Shown here piece by piece: positions 53,425 to 61,609 of a stretch of DNA of 64,000 bases; the first letter of the stretch is position 1, and every line of letters begins with the position of its first letter. Position numbers and translations under genes: made by a program. Origin of the DNA: UBA4744 sp963723165 (GTDB taxonomy: Bacteria > Actinomycetota > Acidimicrobiia > Spongiisociales > UBA4744); the NCBI GenBank assembly GCA_963723165.1, contig CAVRPP010000007.1, positions 1 through 64,000 on the forward strand, read 5' to 3'. The notes beneath the pieces were generated by a model. It did no database searches. It saw only the letters and a list, made by a program, of their open reading frames with translations, and had not been told where the DNA came from.

Positions 53425-54885
53425 ATGAACACCGACGACCAACCACGGTTCGAACCGGCTGAGCCAACTGTGGGTCCTCCGGTTGATGAGACTGGTCCGC
53501 CCCCATTCCCGGTTTCAGGTACCGGTGGTGACTTCGTAGGCAGCCAGGATGCGGTGCCTTTGCTCTCGCCCGGGGAGCAACCCTTGGCGGCGCCGCGGAC
53601 GGAAGAACCCCCCGCTCGTCCCATTGTTCATCAACAGTTGGAGCCCCGTCCTTTCCCGCCGTTGTCACAGAATTCCTCACCTCCGGGGCCGTGGCCTTCC
53701 GGTCCGATCCCTCGTCCCGATCCACTCGCGGGCGCGGTCCCGCCGCCCGGAACTACCCCAGCTTCGGTACGCCGGCGGCGCGGCCGTGTGCTCATTCCGT
53801 TGATGTCCGCCTTCCTGGGTGCGATTCTGGCACTGGGGGCTGTGGCGGGCCTTGGAGGTTCCGACCTGTTCGACCAATTTGCGGCCACCACTACGACCGT
53901 TGCTGTTGACCAGGCTGCGGAGGCGCTGACTCCTGCATCGACTGGTTCCGCCACGCTCCAACTGCGCGAAGCAAACGTCGATGCAGTCGCGGTCGGCGAG
54001 GTCGTCATCCCTTCGATAGTCAGCGTGCAGATCGGTCGCAGCGGCCCGACCGGTTTCTCTGAGATCGGGTCTGGCTCTGGAGTCGTGTACGACACCGAGG
54101 GTCACATAATCACCAACGACCATGTAGCCGCCGGTGGACCTGTGTACCAGGTGACATTCGCCGACGGCCGCGTCTATGAAGCCACCTTGGTCGGTACCGA
54201 TGCAGTCACCGATCTGGCTGTCCTCAAAATCGTCGCCGACGAACTGGTGCCGATTGAGTTCGGTTCTTCGGATGACCTGTCGGTCGGTGATCCAACGGTG
54301 GCCGTGGGGAACCCGCTCGGTTTGGCCGGCGGGCCGTCGCTGACGGTCGGTGTGCTCTCGGCTTTCGACCGCCAGGTCCAGACCAGCGTCAGCGACATCC
54401 TGCACGGGATGCTGCAGACCGATGCCCCGATCACCCAGGGTTCCAGCGGAGGAGCGCTTGTTGACGAAACGGGCCGGTTGATCGGCATTACGACGGCCGT
54501 TGGGGTCTCCTCGGTTGGTATCGAGGGGATCGGTTTTGCGACGCCCGTCGAGATCGTGGAGCGAGTCGTCGAGGAGCTCATAGCCGACGGTCGAGCCGGA
54601 ACAGCCTTTCTCGGTATCGTCGGCGGGACCTCCTTCGACACCGCATCCGACGGCGCTCAGGTCCCGGCCGGAGTCGAGGTCGCATCTGTAGAGCCAACCG
54701 GGGCGGCGGCAGCAGCCGGGTTGCAGGCCGGAGACGTCATTGTCTCGTTCGAGGGTACAGAACTGCAGACGATGGAGGATCTCATCATCCTTTTGCGTCG
54801 TTCCAACGTTGGCGACGAAGTCCAACTCATGATCGACCGCGCCGGATCCGTCGAGACGATCGATCTGACGCTGGGTGAAAACTGA
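53425..54885 (+). CDS. HtrA/DegP-type membrane serine protease with PDZ domain
   Basis: 486 residues. A Pro-rich cytoplasmic segment (about 1-115), one membrane helix (LIPLMSAFLGAILALGAVAGL), a trypsin fold with His233 (ITNDHVA), Asp263 (TDLAVLK) and Ser341 (QGSSGGAL), and a C-terminal PDZ domain (GLQAGDVIVSFEG). It degrades or refolds damaged exported proteins. ATG 53425 has GGAG 7 nt upstream; TTG 53413 is the alternative. Its promoter repeats link it to the adjacent two-component pair. Confidence 0.93.
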   Translation: MNTDDQPRFEPAEPTVGPPVDETGPPPFPVSGTGGDFVGSQDAVPLLSPGEQPLAAPRTEEPPARPIVHQQLEPRPFPPLSQNSSPPGPWPSGPIPRPDPLAGAVPPPGTTPASVRRRRGRVLIPLMSAFLGAILALGAVAGLGGSDLFDQFAATTTTVAVDQAAEALTPASTGSATLQLREANVDAVAVGEVVIPSIVSVQIGRSGPTGFSEIGSGSGVVYDTEGHIITNDHVAAGGPVYQVTFADGRVYEATLVGTDAVTDLAVLKIVADELVPIEFGSSDDLSVGDPTVAVGNPLGLAGGPSLTVGVLSAFDRQVQTSVSDILHGMLQTDAPITQGSSGGALVDETGRLIGITTAVGVSSVGIEGIGFATPVEIVERVVEELIADGRAGTAFLGIVGGTSFDTASDGAQVPAGVEVASVEPTGAAAAAGLQAGDVIVSFEGTELQTMEDLIILLRRSNVGDEVQLMIDRAGSVETIDLTLGEN

Positions 54886-54886
54886 G

Positions 54887-54933
54887 CCAGTTGCCAGTTG
54901 CCGGTTTGGCATGACTGGTGATTGGTGACGGCT
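54887..54933. repeat. Low-complexity repeats between convergent genes
   Basis: CCAGTTGCCAGTTGCCGG followed by ACTGGTGATTGGTGA, short direct repeats and near-complementary halves. Similar in style to 9623-9720. No gene here. Confidence 0.35.
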
Positions 54934-55513
54934 AGCTCAAGCCCAGACCGGCGGTCTTCCGCCGGATGAACGCCTCGGCTCCGGGCATCAGGCCGAGTGT
55001 CGACCCGCCCAACCATGCCGATAGGACACCGATGGCGATGCCTCCAAGAACATCGGTCGGGAACCACAATCCGGCGATGATCCGGCCGACGCCCAGCACC
55101 AAGCCCAAGAGCATGACGGCGCCGCCCAACCGGCGGGCCACAGGCCAGAGCACGACTCCGAGAGCGACGACCGTTGCCACCGGGTGGGCGGGAAACGAAG
55201 AGTTCATCGGCTCATAGAACAGCACGGTCACGTCGGAGAGCTGTTCGAAAGGGCGAGCGCGTCCAACTATGATGTTGATGAGTGAAACCGCCAGCTGACA
55301 GATTCCCAGAGCAACCAACCCTTTGAGAGCGGCGTGCTGAAACGTCCGGGTCTCGTTCTCTCCTCGCCCGGCGAACCACAGCCACGCAACTGCCAGAGTG
55401 GCGAGGAACGGGATCAAGTAGTCACTGATGGCCAGACTGAGCAGCCCGTCGAAGGCGTCCGATCGGCCCGCGAGGCTGTTCAACCAACGGAAGACGGCCT
55501 CGTCGTAGTTCAT
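54932..55513 (-). CDS. PAP2-superfamily membrane protein, nucleophile His replaced
   Basis: 193 residues, six helices. PAP2 motifs: GRARPF (motif 1, normally KxxxxxxRP), SSFPAHPVA (motif 2, with His) and GRIIAGLWFPTDVLGG (motif 3). In motif 3 the nucleophilic His is Trp, so lipid phosphatase activity is doubtful. It overlaps its upstream neighbour by 4 nt. Confidence 0.8.
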   Translation of the reverse strand: MNYDEAVFRWLNSLAGRSDAFDGLLSLAISDYLIPFLATLAVAWLWFAGRGENETRTFQHAALKGLVALGICQLAVSLINIIVGRARPFEQLSDVTVLFYEPMNSSFPAHPVATVVALGVVLWPVARRLGGAVMLLGLVLGVGRIIAGLWFPTDVLGGIAIGVLSAWLGGSTLGLMPGAEAFIRRKTAGLGLS

Positions 55514-55989
55514 CGTTGCTCAACCGATGTACTAGCAGCGGATGTCCTGCGGTCCTGATGGCCTTTGGGCCTTGCTTCGACGGGCCCTTGATGACGCCTC
55601 CCGGCGGTTCGGGAGAAGAAGACCGCGGCAATCCATGCCAACGACACCCACAACGCCTGCCAGTGGCCGGACAGGCCTCCCGCTGTATCGTTTATGTTGC
55701 GAGCGGCGGTGAGCGACTCGAGGGTTGCTGTGCCCCACGCGGCGGCTCCTTCGAGCGGGCCGCGAGGACCCCACGGTCCGGCCTTCCAGAGCGGGATCAG
55801 ATAGAAGAGCGCTATCCCCCCAACGAGCAGCACGAAACCGAGAATGGCGGTTGCCCGGCGGCGGCGCATGAGAAACAGGTGACGCCGTCCCGACCGGGCT
55901 GCGGCCATCTGCACGACGCCCAGACAGGCGAGGAAGGCCATCAGCAGGTACTGCCAGCTGAACATAGCGAGGACGGCGAGTCGATCCAT
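55510..55989 (-). CDS. Small membrane protein of unknown function
   Basis: 159 residues with three or four membrane helices (AVLAMFSWQYLLMAFLACLG, AILGFVLLVGGIALFYLI, WQALWVSLAWIAAVFF) and a basic C-terminal tail. I chose ATG 55989 with TTGAGGG upstream; TACTAT further up is a likely -10. Operon with the PAP2-like gene. Family not recognised. Confidence 0.65.
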   Translation of the reverse strand: MDRLAVLAMFSWQYLLMAFLACLGVVQMAAARSGRRHLFLMRRRRATAILGFVLLVGGIALFYLIPLWKAGPWGPRGPLEGAAAWGTATLESLTAARNINDTAGGLSGHWQALWVSLAWIAAVFFSRTAGRRHQGPVEARPKGHQDRRTSAASTSVEQR

Positions 55990-56066
55990 ACTGATGCCCT
56001 CAAGCACATAGTACGCCTGGACCCGGACGGTTGGGATAGGCGACTTCACCTGCCAGAATCAACGGC

Positions 56067-56306
56067 ATGAGTGGCGCCCTCCCAGAAACGAAGAGCGAGC
56101 CGCGTCTTTCCGAAGGCGACGGTAGTCACGATCGGTTTGCGCACTTTGTGTCCAAGGCCGATATCGTCCGCAGCAATGTGGAAGGTGTACCGGTGGTCGC
56201 GCTGTGTGGCAAGAAGTGGATTCCCAACCGGGATCCGAGCCGCTACCCGACCTGTCCGACCTGCAAAGAGCTCATGGCTCGCCTCAAAGGCGCAGGCAAC
56301 AACTGA
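56067..56306 (+). CDS. DUF3039-family small protein
   Basis: 79 residues. The C-terminal half, VVALCGKKWIPNRDPSRYP then CPTCKEL, is the DUF3039 pattern with three Cys likely binding zinc. This family is largely actinobacterial; function unknown. CAGAAT is 7 nt before the ATG. Its stop abuts the convergent EVE gene stop (TGATCA). Confidence 0.85.
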   Translation: MSGALPETKSEPRLSEGDGSHDRFAHFVSKADIVRSNVEGVPVVALCGKKWIPNRDPSRYPTCPTCKELMARLKGAGNN

Positions 56307-56780
56307 TCAGTCGCTTTTTGGTGCCGGTTCTTGCGCCCGATCCAGGATGAATTCGTAGTGCTCCTTGGTCACCGGCTGCACCGATAGGCGGGAGCGGTTG
56401 AGCAAAACCATCTCCGCCAGCTCCGGGTACTCGCGCAGTTCCGGGAGCGACACCAAGCGGGGCAGCTTCTCTACGAACCGGATGTCGACCATGATCCAGC
56501 GGGGATCGTCCGGGTCGGACTTGGGGTCGTGGTACTTGGCCTTCGGGTCGAACTGGGTGTGATCCGGGTAGGGACCGCTGGCGATCTCGGCGACTCCGAC
56601 CACCCCGGGTGGCTTGGCGTTCGAGTGGTAGAACAGCACCCGGTCACCGACGTGCATCTGGTCTCGCATGATGTTGCGCGCCTGGTAGTTGCGGATGCCG
56701 TCCCAGTGCTCGGAGCCGTCTCGCTCGAGATCGTCGATCGAGTAGTCGCCGGGTTCTGACTTCATCAACCAGTACTGCAT
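56307..56780 (-). CDS. EVE-domain protein (ASCH/PUA-like)
   Basis: 157 residues. MQYWLMKSEPGDYSIDDL, WDGIRNYQARNIMRDQMHVGDRVLFYHSN and GVVGVAEI match the EVE domain, which binds modified bases in RNA or DNA. TACCAA lies 7 nt before ATG 56780 (minus strand), leaderless type. No partner is obvious. Confidence 0.92.
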   Translation of the reverse strand: MQYWLMKSEPGDYSIDDLERDGSEHWDGIRNYQARNIMRDQMHVGDRVLFYHSNAKPPGVVGVAEIASGPYPDHTQFDPKAKYHDPKSDPDDPRWIMVDIRFVEKLPRLVSLPELREYPELAEMVLLNRSRLSVQPVTKEHYEFILDRAQEPAPKSD

Positions 56781-56847
56781 GGACTCATTGGTAGCACAAC
56801 GGCGGCTGGCAGGGTTCATCGGACGGCAGTCTGGCTACGCTCGCCGG

Positions 56848-57174
56848 ATGGACGATCGATCAGTATCTATCGCAGCGGCCATTGCCGCTCTTGGAGGACC
56901 GTGGCAGCCTCTCGATCTCGCAGTGGTCAACAACGCAGTGGTTCGCCTTGCCCGACTCGAAGGTGAGTTCCCCTGGCATCGCCACCAGGAGGACGAGCTG
57001 TTCCTTTGCTGGGATGGCGAGTTTCGCATCGAAATGGAGGATGCCGAGCCGCTGGTGATGCAACCCGGCGATGTGTTTGTCGTTCCGGCCGGCGTCGAGC
57101 ACCGGCCCGTAGCCGACCAGGCCGCTCATGCCATCCTCTTGGAGAAATCGGAGACCCTCCAGTACGGCAACTGA
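56848..57174 (+). CDS. Cupin-domain protein
   Basis: 108 residues, single cupin: FPWHRHQEDELFLCWDGEF (motif 1 with His, His, Glu) and PGDVFVVPAGVEHRP (motif 2 His). Probably binds a metal; could be a sugar isomerase-like or regulatory protein. TACGCT (56836-56841) is 6 nt before the ATG. No operon partner. Confidence 0.85.
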   Translation: MDDRSVSIAAAIAALGGPWQPLDLAVVNNAVVRLARLEGEFPWHRHQEDELFLCWDGEFRIEMEDAEPLVMQPGDVFVVPAGVEHRPVADQAAHAILLEKSETLQYGN

Positions 57175-57234
57175 GTGTTGATGCCGCCCCGGCCGCCGCC
57201 CGCCCGGGCCGAGCGCTCTCCACTGCGGGACGCG

Positions 57235-57299
57235 ACAACCCCCGGCTTCGGGGACACAGGCCGGGAGGGGGAGGGGCCGTGCTTCGAACCGGGGGTTGT
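57235..57299. repeat. G-rich long-loop inverted repeat, copy 1
   Basis: Perfect 11-bp arms ACAACCCCCGG and CCGGGGGTTGT with a 43-nt loop carrying GGGAGGGGGAGGGG, which could form a quadruplex. It lies in the 138-nt gap between the cupin and the secreted-protein gene. No T tract. Confidence 0.5.
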
Positions 57300-57312
57300 G
57301 TTTGCAGTTTGG

Positions 57313-58269
57313 TTACGCGGCCGTGTCTGCCCCGTCGATCTCGTCTTCGGGTCCGAAGAATCCACCGGGACCGGGCATCCCGCGTCCGTGGAACTCCTCA
57401 CCGTGATGGAACTTGAAACTACCGAGCGACGGCATCTCACCGTTGATCATCGATTCGATCATCGCGGCCGACCCTTCCCGGATCTCTTCGGCCCGCTCCT
57501 GGGTCAAACGCTCGTCGGCAACGAGGGCATCGAGTTTCTCATCGAGGTCGGCCAGCACGGTATCAACGAGGGTGTCCGTCGTAACGCCCTTTTCGTCGGC
57601 GATCTCTGCCAGCGTTGATCCGCCGGTCAGACTCTCCCACAGCTCGTCGACGCTCAAATCGAGTACTTCGGCGATCTGGTCGAGGCCGAATTTTCCCCTG
57701 AAACCGAACCCGCCAAACCCGTCGCGTCCGTGGAAACGATCCATCCCGAAAGGTTTGATGCCGGTCGGGTGCTCGCCGTTCACCATGGCCTCAACGCGAT
57801 CTGCCACGGCAGCCCGGACTTCCTCGGCCTTTTCCTCAGAGAGTCGCCCGTCCTCGACGGCTTCGTCGATTCGGTCTTCGTGTTCGGCCACGAGGGCATC
57901 AACTACTGCTTGGACTTTCGCTTCGCCTGCGATATCGGCGATGCTCGCCCCGTCCTTCAGTTGTGCGGCGAGATCATCAACGCCGATGTTGAGGACCTCA
58001 GCAACTGTTTCAAGGTGGGGGGTGCCGTGGTACCCCTTGCCAAACCTGACAAGGTGTTCATCAAAGGCGGCTCCGATCTTGTCCCGCTGGTCGCCGGTGA
58101 TTACGCCGTCCTCAACCAGGCCGTCGAGCACCTCGTCGAGTGGCCCGTTGAAGATCTGTTCCTCCGCGTCCTGAGCGAGTGCCGAGGGCGCCTCGCTGAG
58201 CGAGATTGCCACCAGTGCCACGCCGGCCACCAGGGCAACAAGGGCCAACCCGGTGATCGCTTTCCGCAT
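57313..58269 (-). CDS. Secreted helical protein, duplicated, larger paralogue
   Basis: 318 residues. Signal peptide (MRKAITGLALVALVAGVALVA ... ALAQ, about 1-32). The mature part repeats LVEDGVITGDQRDKI, LGVDDLAAQL-like and EDGRLSEEKAEEVRAAVADRVEAMVNGE, then a second set (LVADERLTQERAEEIREG). The His/Gly-rich linkers (RFHGRDGFGGFGF, HHGEEFHG) may bind metal. Family unknown to me; the closest analogy is CpxP/Spy in size and secretion only. GGAGG precedes the ATG, and three 11-nt regulator repeats lie upstream. Confidence 0.75.
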   Translation of the reverse strand: MRKAITGLALVALVAGVALVAISLSEAPSALAQDAEEQIFNGPLDEVLDGLVEDGVITGDQRDKIGAAFDEHLVRFGKGYHGTPHLETVAEVLNIGVDDLAAQLKDGASIADIAGEAKVQAVVDALVAEHEDRIDEAVEDGRLSEEKAEEVRAAVADRVEAMVNGEHPTGIKPFGMDRFHGRDGFGGFGFRGKFGLDQIAEVLDLSVDELWESLTGGSTLAEIADEKGVTTDTLVDTVLADLDEKLDALVADERLTQERAEEIREGSAAMIESMINGEMPSLGSFKFHHGEEFHGRGMPGPGGFFGPEDEIDGADTAA

Positions 58270-58319
58270 GCATTACCTCCAAGAAATCTCTTTCGCCAAA
58301 TCAAAGATACGGCCGCCAC

Positions 58320-58348
58320 CTAAGAACGGGATGAAAACCACATGAGAA
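58320..58348 (-). promoter_or_regulatory. Response-regulator box, secreted protein 1
   Basis: CTAAGAA (58320), ATGAAAA (58331) and ATGAGAA (58342), exact 11-nt period, about 50 nt upstream of the ATG at 58269. Confidence 0.65.
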
Positions 58349-58371
58349 TCCTGGCGGGAGTAGCGCCTCGA

Positions 58372-58818
58372 CTACTGGGAGGTCCGGGCTGCTTCGTAGC
58401 GGGCGATGTACTGATCCACGGAAGTGTCGGCGATCGTCCGACCGATCAACTCCAGCGGGAGGTCGTCGGTCGTGCGGAAACGCACACACGACTTGCCAAC
58501 GTCGTACCGTTTTCCGGTCGCCCGGTACTGTGCCTCGAAAGATGCGGCTGAGTCTTCCGACGCATAGATGTTCATCAGATAGATCGCCATGTGGTTCTTC
58601 TGCGAGGCGAGGGCGGCGTAGCCCAACGGCTTCTTGTTGTAGGTGTCCGGATAGCGCTCGAGAGGGATTTCGTAGGAGATCATGCCCCAATTCATGGATT
58701 CCCGGTAACCCTCGGGCAGATTGGCGAGGATGACCTCCCTGACCTCCTCGAGCGCGGCTCGTCGATCGTCGGGGAGTTCGGCTAGGTACTGGTCGACCGT
58801 GGTGGCTTGGGATTGCAT
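58372..58818 (-). CDS. DUF1801-family protein
   Basis: 148 residues. TVDQYLAELPDDRRAALEEVREVI and MNWGMISYEIP plus IYLMNIYA match DUF1801 (YdhG/frataxin-like fold). Function unknown. ATG 58818 has TAGGCT 8 nt upstream. It is not under the 11-nt repeat, which lies downstream of it. Confidence 0.85.
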   Translation of the reverse strand: MQSQATTVDQYLAELPDDRRAALEEVREVILANLPEGYRESMNWGMISYEIPLERYPDTYNKKPLGYAALASQKNHMAIYLMNIYASEDSAASFEAQYRATGKRYDVGKSCVRFRTTDDLPLELIGRTIADTSVDQYIARYEAARTSQ

Positions 58819-58851
58819 GGGAGGCAAGCCTATCAAAGGCGCCGACGCGGT

Positions 58852-58900
58852 GCCCCCGGCTCTCAAACTTCAGGAGGGAGAAGGGGAAAGAGCCGGGGGC
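58852..58900. repeat. G-rich long-loop inverted repeat, copy 2
   Basis: Perfect 12-bp arms GCCCCCGGCTCT and AGAGCCGGGGGC, 25-nt purine-rich loop. Like 57235-57299 it has CCCCCGG arms and a GGGAG-type loop. Lies 17 nt beyond the next gene's stop and could end it. Confidence 0.5.
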
Positions 58901-58917
58901 GAGGCGCCAGCAGGCCG

Positions 58918-59532
58918 TTAGGCGCTCGTGTCTTCCGAATTTGAGTCGTCGAAACCCGGACCGAAACGCGGACCCTCACCGTGATGACCGCGGTGCCCCA
59001 TCCGGCCCTCGAACTCGCCGTTGACCATCGCCTCGATGCGATCCGGAGCGTCTGCCCGAATGTTCTCGGCTTGTTCGGTCGTCAGCTTTCCGTCCTCAAC
59101 TGCCTGGTCGAGTTTGGTGTTCATCTCGGCTACCAGGGCGTTGATGACTGCCGTAGCGGATGAACCATTGTCATCGGCTACCTCGGCAATGGTTTGTCCA
59201 TCCCTGAGAGCTTCGGACAGAGCGTCGGTATCGATGTCGATCACTCCGGCCACCGTCTCGAGCTGGAATCCACGGGCGCCGCGGTGCCCACGGAATTCGC
59301 CGATCCGTTCTTGCAGGGCCGTTGCGATCTGGCTGGACTGCTCTTCCGTGATGACCCCGTCCGTCACCAGGTCGGCCAGAACCTCTTCGATCCTTGCCGG
59401 GGCCGCCACCTCGGGATCCTCGGATGTGACCTCTTGGGCGGAGGCAACGTCGGGCGACTGAACAACCAGTGCGGCGGAGAACCCGCCTAGCACGATCGCC
59501 ATGGTCGCCATTGCTGCGATGGTTTTGCGCAT
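58918..59532 (-). CDS. Secreted helical protein, smaller paralogue
   Basis: 204 residues. Signal peptide MRKTIAAMATMAIVLGGFSA... (cut near 32). The mature part has LVTDGVITEEQSSQI and EDGKLTTEQAENIRADAPDRIEAMVNGE, strikingly like the gene at 57313, then a His/Gly-rich tail (MGHRGHHGEGPRFG). Same unknown family; a single repeat set. The ATG at 59532 follows AAAGGAGC. Four 11-nt regulator repeats lie 50-90 nt upstream. Confidence 0.75.
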   Translation of the reverse strand: MRKTIAAMATMAIVLGGFSAALVVQSPDVASAQEVTSEDPEVAAPARIEEVLADLVTDGVITEEQSSQIATALQERIGEFRGHRGARGFQLETVAGVIDIDTDALSEALRDGQTIAEVADDNGSSATAVINALVAEMNTKLDQAVEDGKLTTEQAENIRADAPDRIEAMVNGEFEGRMGHRGHHGEGPRFGPGFDDSNSEDTSA

Positions 59533-59581
59533 GTAATGCTCCTTTCGTGTTCCATCACTGATCACACTGTCGCCTCCCGAT

Positions 59582-59621
59582 CTAAGGCGGCCATGAGGGC
59601 CATTACAGAATCCTGTGAGAA
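59582..59621 (-). promoter_or_regulatory. Response-regulator box, secreted protein 2
   Basis: CTAAGGC (59582), ATGAGGG (59593), TACAGAA (59604) and GTGAGAA (59615), exact 11-nt period. The CTAAGGC unit is identical to the one at 51128. Confidence 0.6.
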
Positions 59622-59676
59622 CGGAAAGACGATTCGAGCCCGGCACGTAACGGAATGATCCGGGTAACGTCGGCTC

Positions 59677-60081
59677 ATGACGGGACTCAACTCACGGGCC
59701 GAACTGCGATTGCGTGACGAATTGGTCATCTGGCTTACGACGGTTTCACCCTCCGGTCAACCGCAGACCTCGCCGGTGTGGTTTCTGTGGGACGGTTCCG
59801 AATTCCTCGTCTACAGCCTTCCAGGGACGGCGCGAACCCGGAACATCGAATCCAATCCGCGGGTTTCGTTGAACCTCGACGGCGATGGTCAGGGCGGGTC
59901 GGTTGTCACAATCGAGGGAGAAGCCCGGATCGATCGTGCAGCCCCTAGTTCCATCGACGTGCCGGTATACGCGGCCAAGTATCTCGCCAAGATTGCCGCA
60001 CACGGCTGGACTCCGGAGAGCTTCGCTACCGATTATCCGATTCCAATCCGGATCACGCCTACCCGGGCCCGGTCCTGGTAG
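59677..60081 (+). CDS. PPOX-class (FMN or F420-binding split-barrel) protein
   Basis: 134 residues. LRDELVIWLTTVSPSGQPQTSPVWFLWDG and ARTRNIESNPRVSLNLDGDG match the TIGR03667/Rv3369-type split barrel. Probably F420- or FMN-dependent oxidoreductase; substrate unknown. TAACGT is 6 nt before ATG 59677. Mug follows after 9 nt. Confidence 0.85.
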   Translation: MTGLNSRAELRLRDELVIWLTTVSPSGQPQTSPVWFLWDGSEFLVYSLPGTARTRNIESNPRVSLNLDGDGQGGSVVTIEGEARIDRAAPSSIDVPVYAAKYLAKIAAHGWTPESFATDYPIPIRITPTRARSW

Positions 60082-60090
60082 CGATCGCCG

Positions 60091-60666
60091 GTGGGCTTCA
60101 CCAGAGACGAGCTGAACGCTTTTCGCGGCCGGACCGTGCCCGACCTGGTCGGTCGGGGTATCCGACTCCTGTTCGTCGGGATCAATCCGGGTCTGTGGAC
60201 CGCCGCGGCCGGGGCCCATTTCGCCCACCCGGGCAATCGTTTCTACCCGGCCTTGCATGCCGCCGGTCTCACCACTCACCGCTTTGAAGTATCGGAGGGG
60301 ATGTCCGGGGCGGATCGCCGGCAGCTCATCGAGCGGCACCTTGGCATCACCAACCTCGTACGGCAGGCGACGGCCAGGGCCGATGAGCTCGGGAAAGACG
60401 AACTTGTAGCCGGGGCTCGCCGGCTCCTGAAGGACATCGGGCGGTGGAAACCTCGAGCGGTGGCAATCCTGGGCATCGGGGCCTACCGAAACGCGTTTTC
60501 CGTTCCGAAGGCGGCTGCCGGGCAACAGTCCGGATTGTTGAACGGTGCCCGGCTATTCGTGTACGGGAATCCCAGCGGTCTCAACGCTCACGAGACCATC
60601 GCGACGTTGGCCCGGTCGTTTCGTGAGGCTGCGCAAGCGGCAGGCATCCGACCCTTCGACCCATGA
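60091..60666 (+). CDS. mug: G/U mismatch-specific DNA glycosylase (Mug/TDG type)
   Basis: 191 residues. Motif A LLFVGINPGLWTAAAG with the catalytic Asn, and NPSGLNAHE for base flipping. It removes uracil or thymine from mismatches with guanine. Starts at GTG 60091, in the PPOX operon. Confidence 0.9.
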   Translation: MGFTRDELNAFRGRTVPDLVGRGIRLLFVGINPGLWTAAAGAHFAHPGNRFYPALHAAGLTTHRFEVSEGMSGADRRQLIERHLGITNLVRQATARADELGKDELVAGARRLLKDIGRWKPRAVAILGIGAYRNAFSVPKAAAGQQSGLLNGARLFVYGNPSGLNAHETIATLARSFREAAQAAGIRPFDP

Positions 60667-60742
60667 TCCGGGTTCGGCGTTCCACGGATCCGCATCATTC
60701 CTGGCCCTTCCCGGCGGTCTCCCGGTAGGCTCGTTTGGTGGA

Positions 60743-61609
60743 ATGGGCAGCATGCGGCGCACGTTGACATCGGCCCCCCGGTGGGCGGTGGCCGTGCTCG
60801 CCGTCGCCATCCTGGTCCTGGTGGCCCTCACCGCGCTCGGGTCGAGGGGACTGCCGGGGACAGAAACCCGGCCCCCTCCGTTTCTCGTCGACTTCGACCT
60901 GCTTGTCGTCATGCGGGTCATGGTGGGAATCCTCGCCGGTCTCGCCGCGCTGCTCTTGATCCTGCTGTTGCTTCCCGGCGGCCCACCCATCAAGCTTTCC
61001 CCACGCACCAGGACTTCACCGATGAGGATGCTGGTCGGCATGGTGCTGATACTTGCAGTCCTGCTGTTGCTGCAGCCGTTCTTCAACCGGACCGAGCAGG
61101 AACCGGAACCCCTCGGCGCCGCCGACAACACATGGGAGAGCGGAAGTCCCGGGACGCAGCAGTCGGGATCCCGCTGGGGCCTGCTCGTTCTGGGTGGGGC
61201 GGTTCTTCTCGTGGTTGTAGGGATCGCCGCGGCATCGCGTTCCGCTCCGGCCGAAGAGCCAGAGGACCTTCCCGGAGAGGCGTCCGCATCGCTGACCGGA
61301 GTCATCGATACGGTGCTGGCAGAGCTCGAGGAGTCGACCGATCCGCGCAAAGTTGTGATCGGTGCGTATGTGCGTATGGAAAGGGCCTTGACGGCGGCCG
61401 GTTTGCCGCGTTCCCGCAGTGAGGCGCCGCTGGAGTACCTGGCGCGAGCTCTCCGCCGGCTTGATGTGAGCCGGCCGGCCGTCGGTCGCCTGACCCGGCT
61501 GTTTGAGTTGGCACGCTTCAGTCACCACGAGATTCTTCCCGACATGAGTCGCGATGCGATTTCCGCTCTGGTTGATATCAGAACGGAACTGAGTGGGGTG
61601 GTCTCGTGA
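60743..61609 (+). CDS. DUF4129-domain membrane protein
   Basis: 288 residues. Three membrane helices (about 12-32, 50-75, 92-110) plus one near 145-165, then a cytoplasmic DUF4129 domain (VIGAYVRMERALTAAGLPRSRSEAPLEYLARAL). This domain often accompanies transglutaminase/MoxR/DUF58 systems. ATG 60743 is chosen; ATG 60752 is possible. TAGGCT (60726-60731) lies upstream. Confidence 0.85.
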   Translation: MGSMRRTLTSAPRWAVAVLAVAILVLVALTALGSRGLPGTETRPPPFLVDFDLLVVMRVMVGILAGLAALLLILLLLPGGPPIKLSPRTRTSPMRMLVGMVLILAVLLLLQPFFNRTEQEPEPLGAADNTWESGSPGTQQSGSRWGLLVLGGAVLLVVVGIAAASRSAPAEEPEDLPGEASASLTGVIDTVLAELEESTDPRKVVIGAYVRMERALTAAGLPRSRSEAPLEYLARALRRLDVSRPAVGRLTRLFELARFSHHEILPDMSRDAISALVDIRTELSGVVS

